Made by a program: the position numbers and the translations under genes | Notes under the pieces: model-generated | What the model saw: only the letters and a program-made list of their open reading frames with translations | The model's database searches: none | What the model was told of the DNA's origin: nothing | Assembly (NCBI RefSeq): GCF_900141745.1 | Contig: NZ_FSRM01000001.1 | Coordinates: 4,278,001-4,342,000 of the forward strand | Source of the DNA: Paraburkholderia phenazinium | GTDB taxonomy: Bacteria; Pseudomonadota; Gammaproteobacteria; Burkholderiales; Burkholderiaceae | Direction of reading: 5' to 3' | DNA: 64,000 bases | Shown: piece by piece, positions 54,846 through 64,000 of the stretch | Numbering within the stretch: position 1 is the first letter of the stretch | How the letters are laid out: each line of letters opens with the position of its first letter

Positions 54846-56675
54846 ATGCGCGGATGGACAATTTCGGATTGGCAGGAAGCGTATCGGGACGGTGCGACGC
54901 CCGCCCAGTTGCTTGGCGAACTGGTCCACGGACTGACGCCCGAAGATGACCCCGCATGGATATCGACCGTGACGCAAGCAGTGCTTGAAGCGCAGCTCGC
55001 GGGCCTCGAGGGCAGGCTGGCCGCGGTGGGTGGCGATCTGACGAAGCTGCCGCTCTATGGCGTGCCATTCGCCGCGAAAGACAATATCGACGCCGCCGGC
55101 TTCGAGACCACAGCCGCCTGCCCTGCCTTCGCCTATACGCCAGGGCGCAGCGCGACGGTCGTGCAGCGGCTGACCGATGCCGGCGCAATCGTCATTGGTA
55201 AAACCAATCTCGATCAGTTCGCGACCGGCCTCGTGGGCGTGCGCTCCCCTTACGGCATCCCGGCCAACAGCTTCGACGCCGAGTACATCTCGGGCGGCTC
55301 GAGTTCGGGGTCGGCCTCGGTAGTTGCGCGCGGCATCGTCCCTTTCTCGCTGGGCACGGATACGGCCGGCTCGGGACGCGTCCCTGCGGGCCTCAACAAT
55401 ATCGTCGGAATCAAACCTACTCGTGGCGCGTTTAGCAATGCAGGCGTGGTGCCGGCATGCCGCACGCTCGACTGCGTGTCGGTCTTCGCGACCACTTTCG
55501 ACGACGCCGCGCTCGTGTACGACCTGGCCGCCTCGCTCGATCTGGCCGACGGTCTGTCCCGCGAAACGCCCGCCTCCGCGCTTCAGTGGCGCGTTCCCGC
55601 CGCGCCGCGTTTTGCGGTCCCGTCACAGCCGGAATTCTTCGGCGATGAACTGTCCGCGCAAGCCTTCAAGGCCGCCGTGGCACACCTTGAAGCGCGCGGC
55701 GCGATCTGCGTGCCGCTCGATTTTTCGCTCTTCGACGACGTCACTGCGCTGCTGTATGACGGCGCATGGGTAGCGGAACGCTATGCGGCGATTCGCGACT
55801 TTGCTGGCTCGAACGAAGCCGACATTCACCCGGTTGTGCGCGACATCATCTTCAAGGCCAAGGAATTCTCCGCCACCGACACCTTCGAATCGATCTACCG
55901 TCTCGCCGATCTCAAACGCCGCGCCGATTCGATGCTGGCGCAGTTCGACGCCCTCGTCGTGCCGACAGCCCCAGCCCACTACAGGATCGCCGAACTGCTG
56001 GCGGATCCGGTACGTCTGAACAGCAATCTCGGCAAGTACACCAACTTTGTCAATCTGCTCGACTGGAGCGCAGTGGCCGCGCCGGCAAACTTCCGCGAAG
56101 ACGGACTGCCGTTTGGGATTACCTTCATTGGCGAGGCGTGGCGGGAACGCGCGCTGGCTGACTTTGCGGCGCAATGGCATCGGGCCACCGGGCTGCCGCG
56201 TGGAGCGACTGGAATGCCGCAGGCTGCGCAGTCGGGTGCCGCGCAGTCCGGTGCCGCGCAACCAGCGCCTGAGGCAAAACGCAGCGCGGCGAGCGACACC
56301 ATTCGCGTCGCCGTCGTCGGTGCCCATTTGCGCGGCATGCCGCTCAACCATGAACTGACGAGTCGTGGCGCAAGCTTCGCGGAGAGCACGACGACCGCGA
56401 GCAACTATCGTCTCTTCTCGCTCGCAAACACGACTCCGCCGAAACCAGGGCTGCTGCGTTCCGAAAGCGGCGCACCGATTCAGCTGGAACTCTGGGACGT
56501 GCCGGCGACTGCATTTGGTTCTTTCGTCGCTGGCGTCCCTGCACCACTTGGCATCGGCACTGTAACGCTCGCGGACGGCAGACAGGTGAAGGGTTTCATC
56601 TGCGAGCCTTACGCCCTGCAGGATGCGCAGGACATCACGGCATTCGGCGGCTGGGCTGCCTGGCTCGCGCGTTAG
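54846..56675 (+). CDS. atzF: Allophanate hydrolase
   Basis: 609 residues from ATG 54846. Amidase-signature N-domain with Lys78 (AAKDNID), the GGSSSGSAS loop (150-158) and TAGSGRVP with the nucleophile Ser176; then a C-terminal domain (about 495-609) typical of allophanate hydrolase. An Ala/Gly/Ser/Gln linker (AQSGAAQSGAAQPAP) joins the two. It splits allophanate to ammonia and CO2, normally after urea carboxylase. Start MRGWTISDWQEAYRDG matches the family. The urea carboxylase gene is not in this window; a GntR regulator and UrtA follow. Confidence 0.93.
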   Translation: MRGWTISDWQEAYRDGATPAQLLGELVHGLTPEDDPAWISTVTQAVLEAQLAGLEGRLAAVGGDLTKLPLYGVPFAAKDNIDAAGFETTAACPAFAYTPGRSATVVQRLTDAGAIVIGKTNLDQFATGLVGVRSPYGIPANSFDAEYISGGSSSGSASVVARGIVPFSLGTDTAGSGRVPAGLNNIVGIKPTRGAFSNAGVVPACRTLDCVSVFATTFDDAALVYDLAASLDLADGLSRETPASALQWRVPAAPRFAVPSQPEFFGDELSAQAFKAAVAHLEARGAICVPLDFSLFDDVTALLYDGAWVAERYAAIRDFAGSNEADIHPVVRDIIFKAKEFSATDTFESIYRLADLKRRADSMLAQFDALVVPTAPAHYRIAELLADPVRLNSNLGKYTNFVNLLDWSAVAAPANFREDGLPFGITFIGEAWRERALADFAAQWHRATGLPRGATGMPQAAQSGAAQSGAAQPAPEAKRSAASDTIRVAVVGAHLRGMPLNHELTSRGASFAESTTTASNYRLFSLANTTPPKPGLLRSESGAPIQLELWDVPATAFGSFVAGVPAPLGIGTVTLADGRQVKGFICEPYALQDAQDITAFGGWAAWLAR

Positions 56676-56803
56676 CTTCTCTCATTGCGCGCCGGAATCG
56701 TCCAAACATTCCATCGCAAGCCGCGTATCATGATCCAAGCTCGCGATCTTCCGTTGCCGTTGGAACAAGCTAGCCGCATCCCCTCACGCACCTGGAAATA
56801 CTG

Positions 56804-57520
56804 ATGGTGGACAACAGCGCGCCGACTGCGTCGGCGAAAAGCGCCAGCAACCTTGCTGCGCAAATCTATACGCAACTGAAGGCCGATATCTTCGACTTCC
56901 GCCTGCTGCCAGGCGACAAGTTCAGCGAAGGCGATATCGCAACACGTATGCAGGTCAGCCGCACACCGGTCCGGCAGGCGCTGTTCTGGCTGCAGCGCGA
57001 AGGCTACGTGGATGTCAACTTCAAGAGCGGCTGGCAGGTCCGCGCGTTCGACTTCAAGTATTTCGAAGACCTCTACGAAGTGCGCGTCATGATGGAAACT
57101 TCCGCAATCGCGAAGCTCGTGGAGCTGGACGCCACCTCACGGCTCGACGCCCTGCGCGAGATCTGGTGCGTGCCCGTGAAGAAGCAGCTTGACGATCCCG
57201 CCACCGTCGCCGCGCTGGACGAAGCCTTCCATGGACGTCTCGTCGCCGCCGTGGGCAACAACGAAATGGCGCGGATGCATGAGGACATCACTGAACGCAT
57301 CCGCATCATCCGCCGGCTGGACTTCACCAAGAAACCGCGCGTGGCGGCAACCTATAAGGAACACGCGGCGATTCTCAAGGCGATCTTTGCTGGCGAAGCG
57401 TCGGACGCCCAGCAGATGATCCGTGCTCATATCGCGGAGAGTCAGGCCGAGGTCAAACGCATCACGCTCTATATGATGCAGACCGCGCGCGAACGTTACG
57501 GTGCGCGCGAAACGATCTAG
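56804..57520 (+). CDS. GntR family regulator (FadR/FCD subgroup)
   Basis: 238 residues. The N-terminal winged HTH (AAQIYTQLKADIFDFRLLPGDKFSEGDIATRMQVSRTPVRQALFWLQREGYV) and an FCD effector domain with metal-site residues (YEVRVMMETSAIAKLV, DEAFHGRLVAAVGN, EHAAILKAIFAGEASDAQQMIRAHI). It lies between the allophanate hydrolase and the UrtA gene on the same strand and probably controls urea/allophanate use. Confidence 0.93.
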   Translation: MVDNSAPTASAKSASNLAAQIYTQLKADIFDFRLLPGDKFSEGDIATRMQVSRTPVRQALFWLQREGYVDVNFKSGWQVRAFDFKYFEDLYEVRVMMETSAIAKLVELDATSRLDALREIWCVPVKKQLDDPATVAALDEAFHGRLVAAVGNNEMARMHEDITERIRIIRRLDFTKKPRVAATYKEHAAILKAIFAGEASDAQQMIRAHIAESQAEVKRITLYMMQTARERYGARETI

Positions 57521-57718
57521 CGCCTTCGCCATCCCTGGATACGTGCACGACGCACCAGCGTGGCGCGTCGTGCGCACCGCTGTCACACAGCGTCTCTCGA
57601 CCTCGCAAGCGTGGCAAAGCCTCCCGTTCCTCATCTCCCGCCTGGCTTGGAAGTTGCTCAAGCACTGCGCCTTGTATTCAAGGCGATATCCAACTTTCAA
57701 AATGGCAGAGGACGATCA

Positions 57719-59032
57719 ATGAACAAGCGTGAGTTTCTGAAGGTCGCATCGGCAGCAGGGGTTGCGGGTGTGACAGGGGTCGCAGGCGGGATTCCTTCCG
57801 CGTTCGCACAAGGCGACACCGGTCCGATCAAGGTAGGCATTCTGCATTCACTGTCGGGCACGATGGCGATCTCCGAAACGTCGCTGAAAGATACCGCGTT
57901 GATGACGATCGCACAGATCAACGCAAGCGGTGGTGTCAATGGCCGCCAGCTCGAGCCGGTAGTCGTGGACCCGGCTTCGAACTGGCCGCTGTTCGCCGAG
58001 AAGGCACGCCAGTTGATCACGCAGGACAAGTGTGCTGTGGTGTTCGGCTGCTGGACTTCGGTGTCGCGCAAGTCGGTGCTGCCGGTGTTCGAGGAACTCA
58101 ACGGCCTGCTGTTCTACCCCGTGCAGTACGAAGGCGAAGAAATGTCACGCAACGTGTTCTACACGGGTGCCGCACCGAACCAGCAGGCGATTCCTGCTAC
58201 CGAATATCTGATGAGTGCAGAAGGCGGCGGGGCCAAACGTTTCTTCCTGCTCGGCACGGACTATGTGTACCCGCGTACGACCAACAAGATCCTGCGCGCG
58301 TTCCTGAAATCGAAGGGCGTTCAGGAAGCGGATATTCAGGAGGTCTACACGCCGTTCGGTCACAGCGACTATCAGACCATCGTCGCCAACATCAAGACCT
58401 TCTCGCAGGGCGGCAAGACCGCGGTGATCTCGACCGTCAACGGTGACTCGAATGTGCCGTTCTACAAGGAACTGGGCAACCAGGGCCTGAAAGCGACGGA
58501 CGTGCCGGTGGTGGCGTTCTCGGTGGGCGAAGAAGAACTGCGCGGGATCGATACGAAGCCGCTGGTGGGCAACCTCGCTGCGTGGAACTACTTCATGTCG
58601 CTGCGTAATCCGGAGAACACCAAGTTCAAGGCGATGTTCGCCAAATGGGTCAAGGACAACAACCTGCCGGGCGGCGACAAGCGCGTCACGAACGACCCGA
58701 TGGAAGCGACCTTCGTCGGTATCCATATGTGGAAGCAGGCGGCCGAAAAGGCCAAGAGCACCGATGTCGACAAGGTGCGCGTGGCGATGATCGGCCAGAA
58801 GTTTGCAGCGCCGTCGGGCTTCACGCTCGAGATGGACGGCAACCACCACCTGCACAAGCCGGTGATGATTGGCGAAGTGCGCGCCGATGGTCAGTTCAAC
58901 GTCGTGTGGCGCACCAAGACGACTGTGCGCGCGCAGCCGTGGAGCCCGTATATCGACGGTAACAAGGGTAAGCCGGACGTGGTCAGCTCGATCTCCGACT
59001 TCCTGCGCCGTCGCCGCGTCGCTGAGGTCTGA
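57719..59032 (+). CDS. urtA: Urea ABC transporter substrate-binding protein UrtA
   Basis: 437 residues from ATG 57719 with AGAGGA upstream. Signal region (NKREFLKVASAAGVAGVTGVAGGIPSAFAQ) looks Tat-like, although the second Arg of the RR is Lys-Arg. Type I periplasmic-binding fold: IKVGILHSLSGTMAISETSLKDTALMTIAQINASGGVNG, GCWTSVSRKSVLPVFEELNGLLFYPVQYEG, FFLLGTDYVYPRTTN, NHHLHKPVMIGEV, all matching UrtA of urea importers. The permease and ATPase genes (urtBCDE) do not follow; metE converges instead. Confidence 0.93.
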   Translation: MNKREFLKVASAAGVAGVTGVAGGIPSAFAQGDTGPIKVGILHSLSGTMAISETSLKDTALMTIAQINASGGVNGRQLEPVVVDPASNWPLFAEKARQLITQDKCAVVFGCWTSVSRKSVLPVFEELNGLLFYPVQYEGEEMSRNVFYTGAAPNQQAIPATEYLMSAEGGGAKRFFLLGTDYVYPRTTNKILRAFLKSKGVQEADIQEVYTPFGHSDYQTIVANIKTFSQGGKTAVISTVNGDSNVPFYKELGNQGLKATDVPVVAFSVGEEELRGIDTKPLVGNLAAWNYFMSLRNPENTKFKAMFAKWVKDNNLPGGDKRVTNDPMEATFVGIHMWKQAAEKAKSTDVDKVRVAMIGQKFAAPSGFTLEMDGNHHLHKPVMIGEVRADGQFNVVWRTKTTVRAQPWSPYIDGNKGKPDVVSSISDFLRRRRVAEV

Positions 59033-59061
59033 GCTGGGTGATGTGGGTTTGACGTGAGTAT

Positions 59062-59089
59062 CGCGTGATGGCGGCAACGCCATCACGCG
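59062..59089. terminator. Bidirectional stem-loop between urtA and metE
   Basis: Perfect 12-bp arms CGCGTGATGGCG and CGCCATCACGCG closed by a GCAA tetraloop (GNRA type). No long T run; placed between converging genes, so it likely ends or protects both transcripts. Confidence 0.85.
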
Positions 59090-59114
59090 TGCAGCAAGCC
59101 TGCAGCCAGCGCCG

Positions 59115-61430
59115 TCAGGCTGCTGCTTCGCTCGCGCTTTCCCGCTTCTCCCCCTTCGCCGTTTCTTCGAGCTTCTTCCGCATGGATCGCGCTGCCGCGA
59201 TCATGTTTCTAAGGGCCGCCTCCGTTTCCGGCCAGCCACGCGTCTTCAGGCCGCAGTCCGGATTCACCCACAAACGCCCGGCAGGAATCACCTCGCAGGC
59301 GCGCTCGAGCAAGCGCTCCATCGTGTCCACGTTCGGCACACGCGGCGAATGCGTGTCATAGACTCCGGGCCCAATTCCATTCGGATAGGCAAATTCGCCG
59401 AAGCCGTCGAGCAGTTCCATCGAGGAACGCGAGGTTTCAATCGTGATGACGTCCGCGTCCAGCGCCGCAATCGATGGCAGGATGTCGTTGAATTCCGAAT
59501 AGCACATATGCGTGTGAATCTGCGTGGCATCCGAGACCCCGCTCGACGCGATCCTGAACGCCTGCGTCGCCCATTCCAGATAGGCGGTCCAATCCGCCTT
59601 GCGTAGCGGCAGGCCTTCGCGGAACGCCGGCTCGTCGATCTGAATGATGCGGATGCCAGCCTGTTCCAGGTCGTTCACTTCGTCGCGAATCACCAGTGCC
59701 AGTTGCAAGGCAGTTGTCGAGCGCGGCTGGTCGTCGCGCACGAAAGACCATTCGAGCATTGTCACCGGTCCTGTGAGCACGCCCTTCACCAGACGGTCCG
59801 TCAGGGACTGTGCGTGACAGGCGGTATCCACCATCATCGGTTCGGGACGAAATACGTCGCCAAAGATGATGGGCGGTTTCACGCACTGCGAACCATAGTT
59901 CTGCACCCAGCCGTTTTCGGTGATCGCATAGCCCCACAGTTTCTCAGCGAAGAACTCGACCAGGTCGTTGCGCTCTACCTCGCCGTGCACCAGCACATCG
60001 AGTCCGAGTTCCTCCTGCTTGCGCATCACCGTGGCCGTTTCGGCGCGCATGCGTTCGAGGTAGTCGAGCGCGCGCAATTCGCCGCGCTTATAAGCCGCGC
60101 GGGCCTGGCGGATCGCGGGCGTCTGCGGGAACGAACCAATCGTTGTGGTGGGCAGGAGCGGCAGTTTCAGGGCGTGCCGCTGCACGCGGCTGCGGGCTTC
60201 GAACGGGCTCTTGCGGCTCGCCATCGCCTCCGTCACAGCCGCAATCTTTCTTTGCACCAGCACGTTCGTGACCGCCTTCGACGCGCGCCGCGCAGCGAGA
60301 GCCTTGTCCGCGGCGGCAAGCGAAGGCTCGGCCGCGGCCTGATCGTGCAGCGCCAGCGCAAGCGTACCGATTTCCGCGAGCTTTTCCGTCGCAAAGGCTA
60401 ACCACGTCTTCACCTCGGGATCGAGCCGCTTCTCCACTGTGAGCGAAACGGGGACGTGCTGCAGCGAACACGACGGCGCAATCCAGAGCGTGTCGCCGCG
60501 TTCGTCATGCAACTGCTGCAACGATCCGACGATTTCGCGCAAAGCAGCGCGCCAGACATTGCGTCCGTCGATCACACCGACCGACAGCGCCTTGTCCTTC
60601 GGCAGCACCGTGCGCCACGTGTCGAGTTGCTGCGGAGCCCTGACCAGATCGATATGCACGCCGTGGACCGGCAGCTTCGCGACGAGCGCGGCGTGATCGG
60701 CGGCGGTGTCGAAATAGGTGGCGAGCAATACCTTCACGCCTGCGGCGCCCAGCACGTCATACACGGCTGAAAACGCTTCGAGCCACTCGGCGTCGAGGTC
60801 GAGACACAGCGCGGGTTCGTCGATCTGTACCCACTCGACACCACGCCGCTTCAACTCATCAAGAATGCGTAAGTAGCGGATCACGAGCTTCGGCAGCAGC
60901 GACAAGCGGTCGAATCCCGGCGTCTGGCTCTTGGACAGCCACAGATACGTGATCGGCCCAATCAACACCGGTTTGACCGGCAGATCGAGCGCAAGCGCTT
61001 CATCGATCTCTTCGAAGAACCAGTTCACGCCACCGTTAAAGGTCGTCTGTGGTCCCAGTTCCGGCACGAGGTAGTGGTAGTTGGTGTCGAACCACTTGGT
61101 CATTTCCATGGCCGGCTGCGCCTTGTTACCGCGCGCCAGTTCGTAGTACTGAGCCAACGACAACGCTGCCGGTTCGAATTCGAAGCGCTCGGGCAGCGCG
61201 CCCAACAATGCGGTCAGGTTCAGCATGGGGTCGTAGTACGCGAAATCGCCGACCGTCACGAAGTCCAGCTTTGCCGCGCGTTGCTGCTCCCAGTGACGCG
61301 CGCGTAATTCCCGCGCGACGCCGCGCAGGTACGCGTCGTCAGACTCCCCGCGCCAGAACGACTCCTGGGCGAACTTGAGTTCGCGATGCGCGCCGATGCG
61401 CGGAAAGCCATGTATGTGGGTGCGAGCCAT
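59115..61430 (-). CDS. metE: Cobalamin-independent methionine synthase
   Basis: 771 residues; transfers the methyl group from methyltetrahydropteroyl-triglutamate to homocysteine. Landmarks are the start [37 protein letters not shown], the zinc site residues in THMCYSEF (His and Cys) and the terminal [13 protein letters not shown] short N-terminus and an Ala/Glu-rich C-tail are normal. Divergent from metR, whose product is the usual activator of metE. Confidence 0.98.
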   Translation of the reverse strand: MARTHIHGFPRIGAHRELKFAQESFWRGESDDAYLRGVARELRARHWEQQRAAKLDFVTVGDFAYYDPMLNLTALLGALPERFEFEPAALSLAQYYELARGNKAQPAMEMTKWFDTNYHYLVPELGPQTTFNGGVNWFFEEIDEALALDLPVKPVLIGPITYLWLSKSQTPGFDRLSLLPKLVIRYLRILDELKRRGVEWVQIDEPALCLDLDAEWLEAFSAVYDVLGAAGVKVLLATYFDTAADHAALVAKLPVHGVHIDLVRAPQQLDTWRTVLPKDKALSVGVIDGRNVWRAALREIVGSLQQLHDERGDTLWIAPSCSLQHVPVSLTVEKRLDPEVKTWLAFATEKLAEIGTLALALHDQAAAEPSLAAADKALAARRASKAVTNVLVQRKIAAVTEAMASRKSPFEARSRVQRHALKLPLLPTTTIGSFPQTPAIRQARAAYKRGELRALDYLERMRAETATVMRKQEELGLDVLVHGEVERNDLVEFFAEKLWGYAITENGWVQNYGSQCVKPPIIFGDVFRPEPMMVDTACHAQSLTDRLVKGVLTGPVTMLEWSFVRDDQPRSTTALQLALVIRDEVNDLEQAGIRIIQIDEPAFREGLPLRKADWTAYLEWATQAFRIASSGVSDATQIHTHMCYSEFNDILPSIAALDADVITIETSRSSMELLDGFGEFAYPNGIGPGVYDTHSPRVPNVDTMERLLERACEVIPAGRLWVNPDCGLKTRGWPETEAALRNMIAAARSMRKKLEETAKGEKRESASEAAA

Positions 61431-61507
61431 TGCCGATCCTTGACTGAATGGCGCACAGTTTGAGAGGCACGCTATGATTCATCAAGCGACATCTTTTCAT
61501 TATCGTA

Positions 61508-61520
61508 TGAGCCACATTCA
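61508..61520. promoter_or_regulatory. Candidate MetR site in the metE-metR intergenic region
   Basis: TGAGCCACATTCA (61508-61520) matches 7 of the 9 fixed positions of the MetR consensus TGAANNTNNTTCA and sits within a slightly longer TATGA / TCATA palindrome. It lies between the two divergent genes, as expected. Confidence 0.5.
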
Positions 61521-61561
61521 TATCAAAGACACCTCGGCTTACGGCCACCGCGGGCGGCAGC

Positions 61562-62485
61562 ATGCTTGAACTGCGCCATCTTCGCTCCCTGATCGCGATC
61601 GCCGATTCGGGCAAGCTCGTCACGGCCGCCGAGCGCGTCAATCTCAGTCAGTCCGCGCTATCCCACCAGATCCGCGACATGGAAGCCCACTACGAGGTAT
61701 CGCTATTCGAGCGGACCCGGCAAGGTCTGCGCTTTACGGTGGCAGGCGAACGGCTGCTGGCTCTCGCTCGCGAAACGGTGGCGGGAGTAGCGGCCGCTGA
61801 ACGGGATCTGGTTCGCCTGAAGGAAGAAGTGCGCGGCGAGCTTCGCATCGTGCTGAAATGCCACACGTGCTTCGACTGGCTGATGCCGGTGATGGATGAG
61901 TTCCGGCGCCGCTGGCCGGAGGTCGAGGTTGACCTTGTGGCGGGATTTCACGCAGATCCGATGCGGCTCCTGAGTGAGGGAAAAGCCGATGTGGTGATCG
62001 GATCAAAACCGGCCACCCGGCGCAATCTGGACATCGCACCGCTGTTCAGGTTTGAAATCCAGGTAGTGCTTGCCAATGAACACCGTCTGCGCAGCAAGCG
62101 GCGTCTGACCGCTGAAGATCTGCGCGGCGAAACCCTCATCACTTACCCGGTTCCCGAAGCGCGCATCGACCTGATCCGCGAGGTGCTGGAGCCGGCCGGC
62201 ATCCGGCTCGAGCGCCGCACCGCCGAGTTGACCATTGCGATCATGCAACTGGTGGCGAGCCGCCGGGGTATCGCAGCGTTGCCGAACTGGGGCTTGAAGA
62301 ATTACGTCGACCACGACTATGTGCTGGCGAAACGCGTCGGCACGAGCGGACTATGGAGCGAGCTTTACGCCATCGCGCCGAAGGGGACAGCGGGCCGTCC
62401 TTACTTCGAGGATTTCGTGTCGATAGTGCGCGACACCTGCGCGGCGCAGCTCGACAGCATCGAACTGCTGACGAGTGTCGAGTGA
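61562..62485 (+). CDS. metR: LysR-type regulator MetR
   Basis: 307 residues. HTH: LELRHLRSLIAIADSGKLVTAAERVNLSQSALSHQIRDMEAHYEVSLFERTRQG. The effector domain reads LRIVLKCHTCFDWLMPVMDEFRRRWPEVEVDLVAGF, a close match to MetR, which binds homocysteine to activate metE. Divergent from metE with 131 bp between, the classic arrangement. Confidence 0.95.
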   Translation: MLELRHLRSLIAIADSGKLVTAAERVNLSQSALSHQIRDMEAHYEVSLFERTRQGLRFTVAGERLLALARETVAGVAAAERDLVRLKEEVRGELRIVLKCHTCFDWLMPVMDEFRRRWPEVEVDLVAGFHADPMRLLSEGKADVVIGSKPATRRNLDIAPLFRFEIQVVLANEHRLRSKRRLTAEDLRGETLITYPVPEARIDLIREVLEPAGIRLERRTAELTIAIMQLVASRRGIAALPNWGLKNYVDHDYVLAKRVGTSGLWSELYAIAPKGTAGRPYFEDFVSIVRDTCAAQLDSIELLTSVE

Positions 62486-62593
62486 TCGTGCGCCAGTCGG
62501 CGGTCGCTGGTACCTTAGCTTGAACCCGACGCCCTTGTGTAACGCGAGTTGTGCGTCTCCCGTCTAATCAGGCTGAAGCCCTCTGGAGAAAAC

Positions 62594-63514
62594 ATGCTTG
62601 CATCGCCTGTCAGGCTGCGCAAAACCGCAGCGGTCATCGCAACGTTTAGCTTTGTCGCAGCGCTGGCCGGTTGCAGTACCCCTCAAACCGTTGTCCAGGC
62701 GCAGAAAACCGCCGTCGATGCGTTGCCGAACGGGATTGCCGTGCGGCCAGCCGATGGCGCGCTCTTCATCACCGATGACCGCACCAGCAGCGTGTTGTCC
62801 TCGCACGGAGGGGCATTCTCGCCATATGCAGCGATTCCGGTTGGAGTGGCCCAAGGTAAAAGCCTCAGCCAGATCACCTTCGCGCAGTCAGGCGCCTTGC
62901 TCGCCGAACGGTTCGGGTTTGGCACCGCGAGCGCGATATTCGAAGTCAGCGGCAATGGCACAGCCGTGGCGCTAAGCGGACCCAACCCGGCCCGGCGCAG
63001 GTTGGGACTGGTTGAACTTGCGCCTGGCCAGCTCCTGTCTACCTGGTTCATCAAGACCGGCAGCAACCCGCCGCAAGGTGCCCTGAGTCTGGTGACCTAT
63101 GACGGGGCGACCCACGCCGCAACCGAACGCGATCTGCTCACAGGGCTCGGCAAACCAGTTGGGATTGCCGTATCAGGGGGGAACGTGTTTGTCTCCGATC
63201 AGGCCAACGGCAATATCTTGAAGGCGAATCTGGGTGCGCTTCTGAGCTCTCCGGCGCCGGTGACGCCTACCGTGTTTGCACGCGTAGATAGCCCCGATCT
63301 GATGACCGTGGATAGCGAGGGTCGGCTCTATACGAAATGCAACAAGAACGGCCTCTGCGCGATCGCCCCGGACGGCACGGTCAGCGTGATGGCCAACGAC
63401 TTCCAGGATGCCCGAGGCGTCGCGATCGATGCCGCGCATCATGTCCTGTATGCGGTCGATCGCGGGCCGTCATCCGGCGGGACCAGTTATGTGCGCAGCT
63501 TTCCTATCAAGTGA
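62594..63514 (+). CDS. Secreted lipoprotein with beta-propeller (SMP-30-like) domain
   Basis: 306 residues from ATG 62594, with GGAGAA upstream. Lipoprotein signal with lipobox ALAGC (about residue 26), then propeller-type blades (LPNGIAVRPADGALFITDDRTSSVLS; GKPVGIAVSGGNVFVSDQANGNILKA; DARGVAIDAAHHVLYAVDRG). No catalytic residues are obvious. It is related in style to the TIGR03118-type lipoprotein at 33894. Function unknown. Confidence 0.82.
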   Translation: MLASPVRLRKTAAVIATFSFVAALAGCSTPQTVVQAQKTAVDALPNGIAVRPADGALFITDDRTSSVLSSHGGAFSPYAAIPVGVAQGKSLSQITFAQSGALLAERFGFGTASAIFEVSGNGTAVALSGPNPARRRLGLVELAPGQLLSTWFIKTGSNPPQGALSLVTYDGATHAATERDLLTGLGKPVGIAVSGGNVFVSDQANGNILKANLGALLSSPAPVTPTVFARVDSPDLMTVDSEGRLYTKCNKNGLCAIAPDGTVSVMANDFQDARGVAIDAAHHVLYAVDRGPSSGGTSYVRSFPIK

Positions 63515-63586
63515 CGACGATGGGATGAAGCAAGCGGGCGAAGGGTATGCGACTGCAGGCAAACCCTCGCCTCACGCAACACCTCG

Positions 63587-64000
63587 TTATTGATCGACAC
63601 CCACGATCACACTCGACGCCTTGAAAATGGCGGTCGCGGATTTGCCGGTTGCGAGACCCAGGCGGTCGACGCTTTCATTGGTGATGATGGCCGCGATCTG
63701 CGCGCCATTGGGCGCCGCAATTTCGATTTCGGCATTGACCGCGCCCTTGGTCACGGCGGACACCGTCCCCGAGATGCAATTGCGCGCCGACACCTGGCTA
63801 CTCTTCACGTCCACCATTACGATGATCGACGAAGCCTTCACTAGCGCGAACGCCGGTTTGCCTTCGGCAAGGCCGAGCGATGTCGCACTGCCATGCGTGA
63901 TGACCGCGACGATTTCGAGGCCGTCCTTCGTGCGCAGCGTGACCTCATCGTTCACGGCGCCGTGCTTGAGCTCCACCACCTCGCCTTCAAACTGATTCCG
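63587..64000 (-). CDS. Molybdate-binding di-TOBE domain protein, ModE-like, partial
   Basis: C-terminal 137 residues of a protein that continues past the window edge; the frame is open at 64000. It holds two TOBE domains in tandem (NQFEGEVVELKHGAVNDEVTLRTKDGLEIVAVITHGSATSLGLAEG; SARNCISGTVSAVTKGAVNAEIEIAAPNGAQIAAIITNESVDRLGLATG), each ending ALVKASSI / AIFKASSV. Two TOBE domains at the C-terminus and the SARN linker are typical of the molybdate-responsive repressor ModE. The HTH half would lie beyond 64000; a stand-alone molbindin is the alternative. Confidence 0.8.
   Translation of the reverse strand, partial: RNQFEGEVVELKHGAVNDEVTLRTKDGLEIVAVITHGSATSLGLAEGKPAFALVKASSIIVMVDVKSSQVSARNCISGTVSAVTKGAVNAEIEIAAPNGAQIAAIITNESVDRLGLATGKSATAIFKASSVIVGVDQ

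Noticed and set aside
61431..61561. SAM or cobalamin riboswitch before metE
   Set aside because: The 131-bp gap is too short and has none of the conserved boxes; only a LysR-type site is plausible.

Overview
The window looks like chromosomal DNA of a plant- or soil-associated Burkholderiaceae bacterium, most likely Paraburkholderia or a close relative. This rests on high GC content, the order yqgE / ruvX / pyrR / pyrB / pyrC', the groESL operon under CIRCE control, and the protein families present. No rRNA, tRNA, CRISPR array or prophage was recognised. Most of the window is ordinary core and accessory metabolism; a few blocks (TnpB element, glycosyltransferase cassette, the 36-40 kb stretch) look less native.

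Layout. 1-5 kb: pyrimidine operon on the minus strand (ruvX, pyrR, pyrB and a partial pyrC' that has lost the metal-binding HxH). A TnpB-only IS200/IS605-type element with a recognisable right end and probable omega RNA sits between ruvX and its usual upstream neighbour yqgE. 5-9.4 kb: a protein resembling the N-terminus of ChpA/FimL, a 56-residue rubredoxin, a ThiD-like kinase and a CysC-like APS kinase. 9.4-11.6 kb: groEL-groES with a perfect CIRCE operator and a sigma-70-like promoter. 11.7-14.7 kb: three-gene GtrB/GtrA/polytopic membrane glycosyltransferase-like cassette. 15.6-22.1 kb: a four-gene exopolysaccharide locus (membrane-fusion protein, secreted alpha/alpha-barrel protein, BcsA-like GT2 synthase with a PilZ domain, NodT-type outer-membrane lipoprotein). 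This is the best candidate for an undescribed system.

22-33.5 kb: Rieske protein, a histidine kinase with six PAS domains, an ABC sugar importer with L-fuconate dehydratase, a GcvA-type LysR regulator and an epoxide hydrolase. 33.9-41.5 kb: lipoprotein beta-propeller, TetR/YecD-type hydrolase pair with tandem operators, FUSC membrane protein, truncated alpha/beta hydrolase, acyl-CoA synthetase, small secreted protein. 41.6-50.5 kb: membrane-bound CheA-like kinase, TetR/SDR/DoxX module with tandem palindromic operators, Tat-exported GH28 polygalacturonase, DUF2182-DUF899 pair. 50.5-64 kb: an HTH regulator and a propeller protein, btuB behind a cobalamin riboswitch, allophanate hydrolase / GntR / UrtA, metE-metR, a lipoprotein, and the C-terminal di-TOBE part of a ModE-like protein at the window edge.

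Themes: c-di-GMP-controlled envelope polysaccharide; plant polymer and sugar use (polygalacturonase, fuconate dehydratase, sugar ABC importer); urea-type nitrogen scavenging; and both B12 uptake (btuB) and B12-independent methionine synthesis (metE). All functions are read from sequence motifs and gene order; no database search was run.
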